NCBI RefSeq assembly: GCF_039535475.1
Contig: NZ_BAAAXG010000028.1
Coordinates: forward strand, 1-64,000
From: Streptomyces showdoensis
Lineage (GTDB): Bacteria > Actinomycetota > Actinomycetes > Streptomycetales > Streptomycetaceae
Length of the DNA stretch: 64,000 nt
Reading direction: 5' to 3'
Numbering within the stretch: position 1 is the first letter of the stretch; the number at the start of each line of letters is the position of its first letter. Below, piece by piece: positions 8,811 through 15,959 of the stretch. Position numbers and translations under genes: made by a program. The notes beneath the pieces were generated by a model. The model was not told the DNA's origin. It saw only the letters and a list, made by a program, of their open reading frames with translations, and did not search any database.

Positions 8811-9206
8811 TCAGAACCAGCCGTCCAGCGCGACCTCCTCGCAGAGCCGGACGACCGGCCTGCGTCCCGCGCCGAGGGTTCCGGGGGCGAGCCTGACCCG
8901 GACTCCGGGGCGCACGGCGTGCGGCGGTCCGTCGACCCGGCAGCGCACCACGAAGCCCTCGGCCATGTGTACCGGCCAGAGGTCGGCCTCGGCGGCGGTG
9001 AAGCCGCGCCGCACCGATATCACGCCTTCCCCCGCGCTGAGTTCGGGGGCGAGGTCGGTCGACCCGCAGGTCGGGCAGAGCAGGCGCTGGAAGGTGGTGG
9101 TGTGGCACCAGCGGCAGCGCTGGAAGTGGAGCTCGGGCTCGGCGGCCGATTCCTCGACGAGGACGGCGGTCCCGCTGCGCAGACCCGTGGATCCGGTGTG
9201 GAACAC
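8811..9206 (-). CDS. Zn-ribbon and OB-fold domain protein (acyl-CoA-associated)
   Basis: 131 residues. The N-terminal half has a four-Cys zinc ribbon (CRWC, then CPTC about 10 residues later). The C-terminal half, with repeated Val/Arg-rich strands, fits an OB fold. Proteins of this layout are usually encoded beside thiolases or acyl-CoA enzymes and are thought to assist CoA-ester chemistry. The GTG at 9206 is chosen as start because AGGAG sits just upstream and the Zn-ribbon alignment begins there; the open frame extends to 9296 without support. A perfect copy of the TetR operator lies about 50 bp upstream, which places the gene in the same putative regulon as the acyl-CoA dehydrogenase and etfBA. 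Confidence 0.75.
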   Translation of the reverse strand: MFHTGSTGLRSGTAVLVEESAAEPELHFQRCRWCHTTTFQRLLCPTCGSTDLAPELSAGEGVISVRRGFTAAEADLWPVHMAEGFVVRCRVDGPPHAVRPGVRVRLAPGTLGAGRRPVVRLCEEVALDGWF

Positions 9207-9255
9207 GATGCTTCTCCTTGCACTCGGCGGCTCAACCGTGCATGGAGCAAAGGTA

Positions 9256-9270
9256 TGGCACTCAGTGCCA
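9256..9270. promoter_or_regulatory. Perfect TGGCACTnAGTGCCA operator
   Basis: TGGCACTCAGTGCCA is a perfect 7-1-7 palindrome, the best copy of the motif in the window. It sits 50 bp upstream of the Zn-ribbon gene start and 55 bp downstream of the TetR stop. It is the proposed binding site of that TetR protein. Confidence 0.75.
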
Positions 9271-9324
9271 GTAAATAAAGACCTGAGTTCCCTCAATTGA
9301 CGATACTGAGATCCCCGCGAGTCC

Positions 9325-10017
9325 CTAGCTTTCCCCCAGGCTCGACTCGACCTCGCGCACCACGCGCCACATCGGGGTGGACCGCTTGGTGATCACCACG
9401 ACCACGTCGTCGTCGGCCCCGGCCGGTGCCGCGGCGTCCGGGCTCCAGGTCTCCCTGACGAACTCCAGGGCCCGGTCCACCTCGGCCAGCGGGTCGCCCT
9501 CGCCGCCCGAGCGCAGCCAGTGGCGCAGCGCGTGGTTGTGCGCGGCGACGACGGCGGCCGCGACCACGTTGGCCCGCAGGGTGCCGTCGCGGCGGTCGGC
9601 GAACCGGGTGCGCAGGTAGTCGCCGAGGGTCTTCTCGTACCGCCAGACCACCGACAGCTCGTACGTCCGCAGGCCGGTCACCTCGCGGGTGAGGCGGTAG
9701 CGCTGGACGGAGAAGGTGGGGTTCTCGGCGTACATCCGCATGACGAGCCGGGTGGCCTCGCAGACCCGGACCAGCGGGTCGTCGGTGTCCGCGCTGGCGG
9801 CGAGGAACTCGGTCATGTCGGCCAGGCTCTGCTCGTGGTCGGGGAAGACCACGTCCTCCTTGGACGGGAAGTACCGGAAGAAGGACCGCCGGCCCACCCC
9901 GGCCGTCTTCACGATGTCGTCGATCGTGGTCTGCTCGTAGCCGCGTTCCAGGAAGAGCTGGAAGGCCGCCGCGACGAGGGAGTCACGCATCGAGGGCTTG
10001 GCGGGGTGGGTGCTCAT
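9325..10017 (-). CDS. TetR family regulator of the acyl-CoA dehydrogenase/etf locus
   Basis: 230 residues. Residues 9-60 form a classic TetR DNA-binding domain: RDSLVAAAFQLFLERGYEQT, then TIDDIVKTAGVGRRSFFRYF with the recognition helix and SKEDVV. The C-terminal part is the variable ligand-binding domain and gives no ligand; given the neighbours, an acyl-CoA is a reasonable guess. A degenerate copy of the palindrome lies 35 bp upstream (10052-10066), suggesting autoregulation, with further copies before the acyl-CoA dehydrogenase and the Zn-ribbon gene. The ATG start at 10017 is the first that gives a normal TetR N-terminus. Confidence 0.88.
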   Translation of the reverse strand: MSTHPAKPSMRDSLVAAAFQLFLERGYEQTTIDDIVKTAGVGRRSFFRYFPSKEDVVFPDHEQSLADMTEFLAASADTDDPLVRVCEATRLVMRMYAENPTFSVQRYRLTREVTGLRTYELSVVWRYEKTLGDYLRTRFADRRDGTLRANVVAAAVVAAHNHALRHWLRSGGEGDPLAEVDRALEFVRETWSPDAAAPAGADDDVVVVITKRSTPMWRVVREVESSLGES

Positions 10018-10051
10018 ACCCCGAAACCTAGCACTCGGATCCCTCGTGCGG

Positions 10052-10066
10052 CGGCACTTGGTGCCA
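10052..10066. promoter_or_regulatory. Operator copy upstream of the TetR gene
   Basis: CGGCACTTGGTGCCA matches 12 of 14 defined positions of the TGGCACTnAGTGCCA palindrome and lies 35 bp before the TetR start codon. This is the usual position for autoregulation in this family. A further GCACT half-site is visible at 10031-10035. Confidence 0.6.
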
Positions 10067-10106
10067 CCCCCGTGGTCAGGGGCGGTCGGAGGCGGTCAGG
10101 GAGCGG

Positions 10107-10868
10107 TCAGCGGGCGGCCATGCGCAGGGCGCCGTCCATCCGGATGGTCTCGCCGTTGAGGTAGTCGTGCTCGGCGATCATGGTCACCAGGCGGGCGTAC
10201 TCCTCGGGACGGGCGAGCCGCTGCGGGAAGGTGACGCTCGCGGCGAGCCCGGCCCGGACCTCCTCGCTGAAACCGGCCATCATCGGGGTGTCGACGATGC
10301 CGGGGGCGACCGTGACGACCCGGATGCCGAACTGGGCGAGGTCGCGCGCGGCGGTGACCGTCATCCCGGCGACGCCGGCCTTGGAGGCCGCGTACGCGAT
10401 CTGGCCGACCTGCCCCTCGAAGGCGGCGATGGAGGCGGTGTTGACGACGAGTCCGCGCTGCCCGTTCCCGTCGGGCTCCCGGCGGGCGATGGACTCGGCG
10501 GCCAGGCGCATCACGTTGAAGGTGCCGACCAGGTTGACGTCCAGGACGGCCCGGAAGAGCGCGAGGTCGTGCGGCCCCTTGCGGCCGAGGATCCGCGCGG
10601 AGGGCGCGATGCCCGCGCAGTTGACCGCGAGCCGGAGCTCGGCCCCGTCCTCGTCGATCCGCGCGAGCGCCGCCCGGACCTGCTCCTCGTCGGTGACGTC
10701 GGCGGCGACCAGGGTGACCCCGTCCGGCCCCGCCGGAGCGCCCGCGACGGCCTTGTCGAGGTCGAGGCCGTAGACGGTGGCCCCCTTCGCGGCGAGCGCG
10801 GCGGCGGTGGCGGCCCCGAGCCCCGAGGCGGCACCGGTGACGAGTGCGGCGGAACCAGCGATGTCCAT
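10107..10868 (-). CDS. SDR family oxidoreductase (3-hydroxyacyl-CoA dehydrogenase type 2-like)
   Basis: 253-residue classical short-chain dehydrogenase. Seen: the nucleotide-binding TGAASGLG near residue 11, a DLD after beta-2 that favours NAD over NADP, NCAG, the catalytic Ser in NTASIAAFEGQ, and YAASK. The VNTASIAAFEGQVGQIAYAA block resembles the 17-beta-HSD10/3-hydroxyacyl-CoA dehydrogenase type 2 group, which would fit beta-oxidation alongside the flanking acyl-CoA dehydrogenases. Other SDRs share much of this sequence, so the substrate is inferred. The next upstream gene, a GNAT, ends 60 bp away on the same strand. Confidence 0.85.
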   Translation of the reverse strand: MDIAGSAALVTGAASGLGAATAAALAAKGATVYGLDLDKAVAGAPAGPDGVTLVAADVTDEEQVRAALARIDEDGAELRLAVNCAGIAPSARILGRKGPHDLALFRAVLDVNLVGTFNVMRLAAESIARREPDGNGQRGLVVNTASIAAFEGQVGQIAYAASKAGVAGMTVTAARDLAQFGIRVVTVAPGIVDTPMMAGFSEEVRAGLAASVTFPQRLARPEEYARLVTMIAEHDYLNGETIRMDGALRMAAR

Positions 10869-10928
10869 GGATCTCCTTGTGTGGGCGTGCGTGGTGCGGG
10901 GGTGCGTCGTGTGCGTCCGTGCGTCCGT

Positions 10929-11618
10929 CTACAGCGGCCGGCTCATGAAGAGGGCGGTCTCGCCCTCGCTCGCCGTCCCCCGGTAGAGGGTGGTGTCGAG
11001 CCCGCAGAGCTCGAACCCCATCCGGCGGTACGCGCGGACGGCGGGCACGTTCAGGTTGGTGACCTCGAGCCACGCGGTGCGCGCGCCGCGCCGCAGTCCG
11101 TGGGCACAGGCGCGTTCCATCAGGACCGCGCCGATGCCGGTGCCGCGGTGGCCGGGCGCCACGGCGATGGTGTCGACGACGAGCCGCCGGTTCCACTGCT
11201 CCACCCGGACGGCGACGAAGCCGCAGACCCGTCCACCGGCGACGGCGACCTCGACGTGCAGCCCGTCGAAGGGGTGGTCCTCGTCGTCGCCGTCACCGTC
11301 GTCGTCCTCGTCGTCCGGGAAGACCTTCACCAGGGGTGGGTCGACCGGGGTCTCGCGGAGCCGGAAGCCCTCGGGCCCGGCCTCGACCTCGTACACCCGG
11401 TCGGTCGTGAACGAGTCGTCGATCGCCTCGATCGCCGCCCGGTCGGCGGGCTCCGCCGGCCGGTAGACGACCGGCGGAGCGGACTCCGTGGCGGGGCTGC
11501 TTCCCTTCCCAGAGCTTCGCAGTGGCCTTACCGCTTTCTTCCGTCTCGAACTCGAACACGGCCGCCGTCCCGTTGGGCCGGCCGAACTCCGCGGCGGCCG
11601 TCTCGAAGAAGATCGCAC
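10929..11618 (-). CDS. GNAT family N-acetyltransferase (start uncertain)
   Basis: The conserved protein runs from about codon 45 of this frame (PVVYRPAEPADRAAIEAID) to the stop. It carries the GNAT acetyl-CoA loop VAPGHRGTGIGAVLMERA, then ARTAWLEVTNLNVPAVRAYRRMGFEL, the usual beta-5/alpha-4 region. Between them is an acidic insert of Asp/Glu repeats near codons 105-115. The only in-frame canonical start (GTG 11618) lies well inside the preceding gene and adds about 45 low-complexity residues. A more natural start would be at 11489, where the codon is ACG rather than ATG. Either a base error or mutation has removed the start, or the gene uses an unusual one. Substrate unknown. Confidence 0.75.
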   Translation of the reverse strand: MRSSSRRPPRSSAGPTGRRPCSSSRRKKAVRPLRSSGKGSSPATESAPPVVYRPAEPADRAAIEAIDDSFTTDRVYEVEAGPEGFRLRETPVDPPLVKVFPDDEDDDGDGDDEDHPFDGLHVEVAVAGGRVCGFVAVRVEQWNRRLVVDTIAVAPGHRGTGIGAVLMERACAHGLRRGARTAWLEVTNLNVPAVRAYRRMGFELCGLDTTLYRGTASEGETALFMSRPL

Positions 11619-11700
11619 CGCGCCGGTGCGCGGTGCCCGCCTCGTCGAAGCGGCCGACGCCGGAGCCGTGCCAGGTGACGGTGGAGCCGCCCTGCCCCAT
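11293..11700 (-). CDS. Small conserved-looking hypothetical protein, probably running past its normal stop
   Basis: The first ~67 residues (opening MGQGGSTVTWHGSGVG, later RRGAIFFETAAAEFG and FEFETEESGKATAKLWEGK) look like a compact beta-rich protein. After KLWEGK the frame shifts into Arg/Gly-rich sequence that is simply the antiphase of the GNAT gene, up to the stop at 11293. The codon right after the natural-looking end is CAG (11499-11497), one base from TAG. I therefore think the true product is about 67 residues and the extension is artefactual or a recent stop loss. It lies 50 bp downstream of the acyl-CoA dehydrogenase on the same strand. Function unknown. Confidence 0.5.
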   Translation of the reverse strand: MGQGGSTVTWHGSGVGRFDEAGTAHRRGAIFFETAAAEFGRPNGTAAVFEFETEESGKATAKLWEGKQPRHGVRSAGRLPAGGARRPGGDRGDRRLVHDRPGVRGRGRARGLPAPRDPGRPTPGEGLPGRRGRRR

Positions 11701-11750
11701 GATGACGCCCTGGCCGACGCAGGTCGGGGTGGCCAGGCAACCGGAACGGG

Positions 11751-12896
11751 TCAGGCCTTCAGCTGGCGGCTGATGACGAGCCGCTGGATCTGGTTGGTGC
11801 CCTCGAAGATCTGCATGATCTTGGCCTCGCGCATGTACCGCTCGACCGGGAAGTCCCGGGTGTAGCCGTAGCCGCCGAGCACCTGGACGGCGTCGGTGGT
11901 GACCTTCATCGCCGTGTCCGTGGCGATCAGCTTGGCCGCGCTGGCCTGGCGGCTGAAGGGGCGGCCCAGGTCACGGCGGCGGGCCGCGTCGAGGTAGGTG
12001 GCGCGGGCCGCGTCGACGGCGGCGGCCATGTCGGCGAGGAGGAAGCCCAGGCCCTGGTGGTCGACGATCTTGCGGCCGAAGGTGCTGCGCTCGTTGGCGT
12101 ACGCGACGGCGGCGGACAGCGCGGCCTGGGCCAGGCCGGTGGCGCAGGCGGCGATGCCGAGGCGGCCGGAGTCGAGGGCGCTGAACGCGATCTGGAGGCC
12201 CTGCCCCTCGTCGCCGATGCGCCGGTCGGCCTCGACCAGGGCGCCGTCCCAGTGGGCGGAGGTGGTGGGGACGGCCTGGAGGCCCATCTTGCGCTCGGGC
12301 TTGCCGAAGCCGAGGCCCTCGGTCTCGCCGGGGGCGAGGAAGCAGGAGATGCCGTGGCTGCCGGGCGCGGTGCGGGCGAAGAGGGCGTAGAAGCCGGCCT
12401 TGCCGCCGTGCGTGATCCACGCCTTGTTGCCGGTGACGCGGTAGGCGGTGCCGTCCTCGGTGAGCTCGGCCTTGCAGGAGAGCGCGGCGGCGTCGGAGCC
12501 GGCCTGGGGCTCGGAGAGGCTGTAGCCGCCGATGAGCCGGCCCTCCAGCATCCCGGGCAGCCAGCGCTCCTTCTGCTCGGGCGTGCCGAAGGAGTGCAGC
12601 GGGTGGCAGGCGAGGGTGTGGACGCTGGTGGCCACGGCGACGGCGGCCCAGCGGGCGGCGAGCTCTTCCAGGACCTGGAGGTACACCTCGTACGGCTGGC
12701 CCCCGCCGCCGAACTCCTCGGGGTACGCGAGACCGAGCAGACCGGCCTCGCCGAGGGTCGCGAACAGGCCTTCCGGGTACGTCTCGGCGGCCTCGTGCTC
12801 GTCGGCCCGGGGCGCCAGCTCCTTGTCGGCGATCTCCCGAGTGAGGGCGATGAGGTCCGCGGCTTCGGGGGTGGGAAGCAGGCGGTCGACATCCAT
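11751..12896 (-). CDS. Acyl-CoA dehydrogenase
   Basis: 381-residue flavoprotein with the same architecture as the enzyme at 5758. It has GGYSLSEPQAGSDAAALSC in the beta domain, WITHGG, the C-terminal RSTFGRKIVDHQ, VLGGYGYTRDFPVERYMREA, and the catalytic Glu in IFEGTNQIQR. The short-chain type Glu placement argues against a long-chain enzyme. The start at 12896 has TGGAGT upstream; the longer frame to 13052 would overlap the divergent regulator. It is transcribed away from a TetR gene and a 9-bp inverted repeat sits between them. It probably shares the ETF encoded at 6938-8713. Confidence 0.9.
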   Translation of the reverse strand: MDVDRLLPTPEAADLIALTREIADKELAPRADEHEAAETYPEGLFATLGEAGLLGLAYPEEFGGGGQPYEVYLQVLEELAARWAAVAVATSVHTLACHPLHSFGTPEQKERWLPGMLEGRLIGGYSLSEPQAGSDAAALSCKAELTEDGTAYRVTGNKAWITHGGKAGFYALFARTAPGSHGISCFLAPGETEGLGFGKPERKMGLQAVPTTSAHWDGALVEADRRIGDEGQGLQIAFSALDSGRLGIAACATGLAQAALSAAVAYANERSTFGRKIVDHQGLGFLLADMAAAVDAARATYLDAARRRDLGRPFSRQASAAKLIATDTAMKVTTDAVQVLGGYGYTRDFPVERYMREAKIMQIFEGTNQIQRLVISRQLKA

Positions 12897-12931
12897 GGCG
12901 ACTCCAGTCAGGACGCGAGCTGATAGCGAAA

Positions 12932-12959
12932 CGGTACTGCGAGGGGTACGGCAGTACCG
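12932..12959. promoter_or_regulatory. Inverted repeat in the divergent acyl-CoA dehydrogenase/TetR promoter region
   Basis: CGGTACTGC (12932-12940) and its exact reverse complement GCAGTACCG (12951-12959) flank a 10-bp spacer. The site lies 36 bp upstream of the dehydrogenase start and 66 bp upstream of the TetR start. It is the obvious operator candidate for the TetR protein encoded at 13025, and its sequence is unlike the TGGCACT motif used by the other TetR. Confidence 0.65.
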
Positions 12960-13024
12960 GTGAGAGTAGCGCAGATGGGTGTAGGAGTAACCCCCCGAAC
13001 GGGTCGACCCGGCATACTGTCCGG

Positions 13025-13630
13025 GTGATCGAGACCTCAGCCGCCGACGCACCCAAGCTCACGGGCCGGGGCGCCGCCCGCCGCTCCGAGCTCTTCGAGA
13101 AGCTGGTGACGCTGCTCGTCGGCGAGGGCTTCGCCCAGCTGACCCTGGACGATCTCGCCGCCCGGCTGCACTGCTCCAAGCGCACCCTGTACGGCCTGGC
13201 CGGCAGCAAGGAGCAGCTGGTCCGGGCCGCAGTGGTCCACTTCTTCCGGCGTGCGACCGGCCGCGTCGAGGCGGTGCTGGCCGCCGCGACCGGCCCCGCC
13301 GAGCGCCTCGCCGCCTACCTGCGGGCCGTCTCGGCCGAGCTGGCACCGGTCTCGCCGCGCTTCTTCGACGACGTGGCCGCCTTCGAGCCGGCCGCCGAGG
13401 TGTACGAGCGCAACACCCGCGCCGCGGCCGGCCGGGTCCAGGAGCTCATCGAGGAGGGGGTGACCGCGGGGGTCTTCCGCGAGGTGCACGTCAGCTTCGC
13501 CGCCGACGTCATCTCCTCCGTCATGGTCCGCATCCAGCGCCGCCAGGTCGCCTCCGCCACCGGTCTCGCCGACGCCGAGGCCTACGACCAGCTGGCGGAG
13601 CTGCTGCTGAACGGGCTGCGCCGGGGATAG
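13025..13630 (+). CDS. TetR family regulator, divergent from acyl-CoA dehydrogenase
   Basis: 201 residues starting at GTG 13025. After a short leader, residues 18-65 form the DNA-binding domain (ARRSELFEKLVTLLVGEGFA, then LDDLAARLHCSKRTLYGLAGSKEQLV). The rest is an alpha-helical ligand domain. There is no ribosome binding site, and CATACT lies about 10 bp before the GTG, so the message may be leaderless. The divergent arrangement and the inverted repeat between the genes suggest it represses the neighbouring acyl-CoA dehydrogenase and itself. Confidence 0.85.
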   Translation: MIETSAADAPKLTGRGAARRSELFEKLVTLLVGEGFAQLTLDDLAARLHCSKRTLYGLAGSKEQLVRAAVVHFFRRATGRVEAVLAAATGPAERLAAYLRAVSAELAPVSPRFFDDVAAFEPAAEVYERNTRAAAGRVQELIEEGVTAGVFREVHVSFAADVISSVMVRIQRRQVASATGLADAEAYDQLAELLLNGLRRG

Positions 13631-13633
13631 CCG

Positions 13634-13660
13634 GGGCGCCGCCGTTCGAGGTCGGCGCCC
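13634..13660 (+). terminator. Hairpin after the TetR gene
   Basis: GGGCGCCG (13634-13641) pairs perfectly with CGGCGCCC (13653-13660) across an 11-nt loop, 3 nt after the TetR stop. There is no U tract, as is common for Streptomyces terminators. Confidence 0.5.
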
Positions 13661-13827
13661 GGGGGTTCCGGGCGGGGCGCGGGGTCCGCGACCGGGCGCG
13701 CCCCCGGTCGCCGCCGCCCCGAGGGCCGGACATGGCCGGATCCCGCCCCGGTTCGATCACTCTGCGCTGATGATCCACTACCGTGTGCCGCGCATGCCGT
13801 CCGTCCCCGTCCTGAGGAGACCTCCGC

Positions 13828-14526
13828 GTGGAGCGCAGCCGTACCGCCCTGAGAATCCGGGCCGTTCTCGCCGCCCTCGGCGTCACCGCCGCCCTCGCCA
13901 CCGCGCCCGCCGCGGCCGAGACCGCCCCCGCCCACGCCCCCGCGCCCCGGGCGAAGGCCGCGCCGCACGAGCCGTGCACCGGCGAGTTCGAGGGCGACAA
14001 GCGGCTCGGGCCGAAGTACCTGCCGAAGAAGTGGCAGCAGCCCGTCGGCCCGCTGCTGAGGAACTACCACCGCATCGGCCGGCTCTCCTCCGCCGACTTC
14101 CTCAAGAAGTACTGGGAGGGCCCGGCCGACACCGGCAGCTGGAAGTACCCGCCGAACGACGGCTTCGGCGAGGTCAACGGGCACGTCGACAAGGCGCCCG
14201 AGCTGCTGGAGGAGGGCGAGCGGCTCGACCGGTTCGGCTCCGAGTACGGCTCCTACCTGGCTCCCGCCGGCGACGCCTACGCCAAGCGCGCGCTGCCCCC
14301 GCAGAACCTCAACACCCGCGAGGCGGCCTTCGTCTGCGACTACCACCTGTACGAGGTGACGAGGGAGTTCGTGGTCTGGGAGGGCTCCATCGCCCCCTGG
14401 TTCGAGCAGCCCGGCGGCGGCCGCCAGATCAAGCTGGACGCGGCCTTCCTGAACCCGGGCGACGGGCAGCGGCTCAACGTCAAGTGGCTGCTCGACAACG
14501 GCTATCTGGTACGTCTGGACGCGTGA
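13828..14526 (+). CDS. Secreted TNT-domain protein (predicted NAD+ glycohydrolase toxin)
   Basis: 232 residues. An N-terminal signal peptide (two Arg near residue 10, then AVLAALGVTAALATAPAAAE) predicts secretion through Sec. The mature part from about residue 125 matches the TNT domain first defined in the M. tuberculosis necrotizing toxin: ERLDRFGSEYGSYLAPAG, YAKRALPP, then YHLYEV and WFEQPGGGRQ. TNT enzymes hydrolyse NAD+. The GTG at 13828 has GAGGAG upstream. The stop overlaps the start of a 79-residue gene in GTGA fashion, which suggests tight co-translation. Streptomyces carry many such single-domain secreted TNT proteins and their targets are not established. Confidence 0.85.
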   Translation: MERSRTALRIRAVLAALGVTAALATAPAAAETAPAHAPAPRAKAAPHEPCTGEFEGDKRLGPKYLPKKWQQPVGPLLRNYHRIGRLSSADFLKKYWEGPADTGSWKYPPNDGFGEVNGHVDKAPELLEEGERLDRFGSEYGSYLAPAGDAYAKRALPPQNLNTREAAFVCDYHLYEVTREFVVWEGSIAPWFEQPGGGRQIKLDAAFLNPGDGQRLNVKWLLDNGYLVRLDA

Positions 14527-14762
14527 CCGCACGCGCACGGCTCGCACGGGCACTCCGGGAGGCCGGGGTGCCCGACGAGCTCTACTGGATCGAGGGCGCG
14601 CACGAGCCCGCGCCCACCCCGCCGGACTTCGTCTATCTGCGGGCCTCGCCGGACGGGGCCGGCTGGGAGACCGGCGTGTACGAGCGCGGCGCCCACCACC
14701 CGGTGGCCCGGCACGCGACGGAGGCGGCGGCCTGCGCCCACCTCCGTGCCCTCGCGCTCTAG
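14523..14762 (+). CDS. 79-aa protein coupled to the TNT toxin; candidate immunity protein
   Basis: The GTG at 14523 overlaps the TNT stop by 4 bp, so translation should depend on the upstream gene. The product has no signal peptide and no membrane segment. It begins with a charged helix (RARLARALREAGVP), then ELYWIEG and DFVYLRASPDGAGWETGVYE strands, and ends with a helix. Secreted toxins in this position are commonly followed by a small cytoplasmic inhibitor, which is the basis for the immunity suggestion. The sequence itself matches no immunity family I can name. The codon bias and clean stop next to the convergent XdhC gene support it being a real gene. Confidence 0.65.
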   Translation: MTARARLARALREAGVPDELYWIEGAHEPAPTPPDFVYLRASPDGAGWETGVYERGAHHPVARHATEAAACAHLRALAL

Positions 14763-14775
14763 CAGGCCGTGAGGC

Positions 14776-15912
14776 TCAGGCCACCGAGCCGATCCGGCCC
14801 AGCGGTTCCCGCGGGCCGTCGTGGTGGATCGGGGTGTGCGCCCCGGTGAGCGCGGCTCCGCTGCCGCCGCGGCGGTTGGCGACGATCTCCGCGCCGATGG
14901 ACAGCGCGGTCTCCTCCGGCGTACGGGCGCCGAGGTCGAGGCCGATCGGGGAGCGCAGCCGGGCGAGTTCGAGCTCGGTGACGCCGACCTCGCGCAGCCG
15001 CTTGTTGCGGTCCTCGTGGGTGCGGCGGGAGCCCATGGCGCCGACGTACGCGACGGGGAGCCTGAGCGCCGCCTGGAGCAGCGGGACGTCGAACTTGGCG
15101 TCGTGGGTGAGGACGCACAGCACCGTGCGGGCGTCGACCTCGGTGGACGCCAGGTAGCGGTGCGGCCAGGCGACGACGATCTCGTCGGCCTCGGGGAAGC
15201 GCAGCTCGGTGGCGAAGACCGGGCGGGCGTCGCAGACGGTGACGTGGTAGCCGAGGAACTTGCCGACCCGGACCAGTGCGGAGGCGAAGTCGATGGCTCC
15301 GAAGACGATCATGCGCGGGGCGGGGACGGAGGACTCCACGAGGAGGGTCAGCGGCTGTCCGCAGCGGCTGCCGTCCTCGCCGATCTCCACGGTCCCGGTG
15401 CGGCCGGCGTCCAGCATCGCGCGGGCCTCGGCGGCGGCGGTGCGGTCGAGCTCGGGGTGGCCGCCGAGGAGGCCCTCGTACGAGCCGTCGGGGTGGACCA
15501 GGAGCGCCCGGCCCATCAGGTCCTCGGGTCCGTCGACGATCCTGGCGAGGGCCGCCGCCTCCCCCGTGGTGGCGGCGGCGAGCGCGGCGGGGTAGACCCC
15601 GCCGCGGACCGGGGTGACGAGGATGTCGATGATGCCGCCGCAGGTCAGGCCGACCGCGAAGGCGTCCTCGTCGCTGTAGCCGAAGCGCTCGACGACCGTG
15701 CGGCCGTCCTCCAGCGCCTGCCGGCACAGCTCGTAGACGGCGCCCTCCACACATCCGCCGGAGACGGATCCGATCGCCGTGCCGTCGCTGTCGACGGCGA
15801 GTGCGGCGCCCGGCTGCCGGGGCGCGCTCCCGCCGACCGCCACCACGGTGGCGACGGCGAACTCGCGTCCCTGCTCGACCCACCGGTGCAGCTCTTCGGC
15901 GATGTCCAGCAT
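14776..15912 (-). CDS. xdhC: XdhC/CoxI family molybdoenzyme maturation protein
   Basis: 378 residues. The N-terminal XdhC-CoxI domain shows TVVAVGGSAPRQPGA, SVSGGCVEGAVYE and the CGGIIDI stretch. The C-terminal Rossmann domain has VFGAIDFASALVRVGKFLGY, LTHDAKFDVPLL and YVGAMGSRRTHEDR. Such proteins bind and deliver sulfurated molybdenum cofactor to xanthine dehydrogenase, which fits the three xdh subunit genes upstream on the same strand. The start at 15912 has GAGGAG upstream. It is the last gene of the leftward purine cluster and follows the permease by 47 bp. Confidence 0.92.
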   Translation of the reverse strand: MLDIAEELHRWVEQGREFAVATVVAVGGSAPRQPGAALAVDSDGTAIGSVSGGCVEGAVYELCRQALEDGRTVVERFGYSDEDAFAVGLTCGGIIDILVTPVRGGVYPAALAAATTGEAAALARIVDGPEDLMGRALLVHPDGSYEGLLGGHPELDRTAAAEARAMLDAGRTGTVEIGEDGSRCGQPLTLLVESSVPAPRMIVFGAIDFASALVRVGKFLGYHVTVCDARPVFATELRFPEADEIVVAWPHRYLASTEVDARTVLCVLTHDAKFDVPLLQAALRLPVAYVGAMGSRRTHEDRNKRLREVGVTELELARLRSPIGLDLGARTPEETALSIGAEIVANRRGGSGAALTGAHTPIHHDGPREPLGRIGSVA

Positions 15913-15959
15913 CTCGAACTCCTCGGATTGTTGTGTGGAGGGCGACGTTACGGGCGTCG

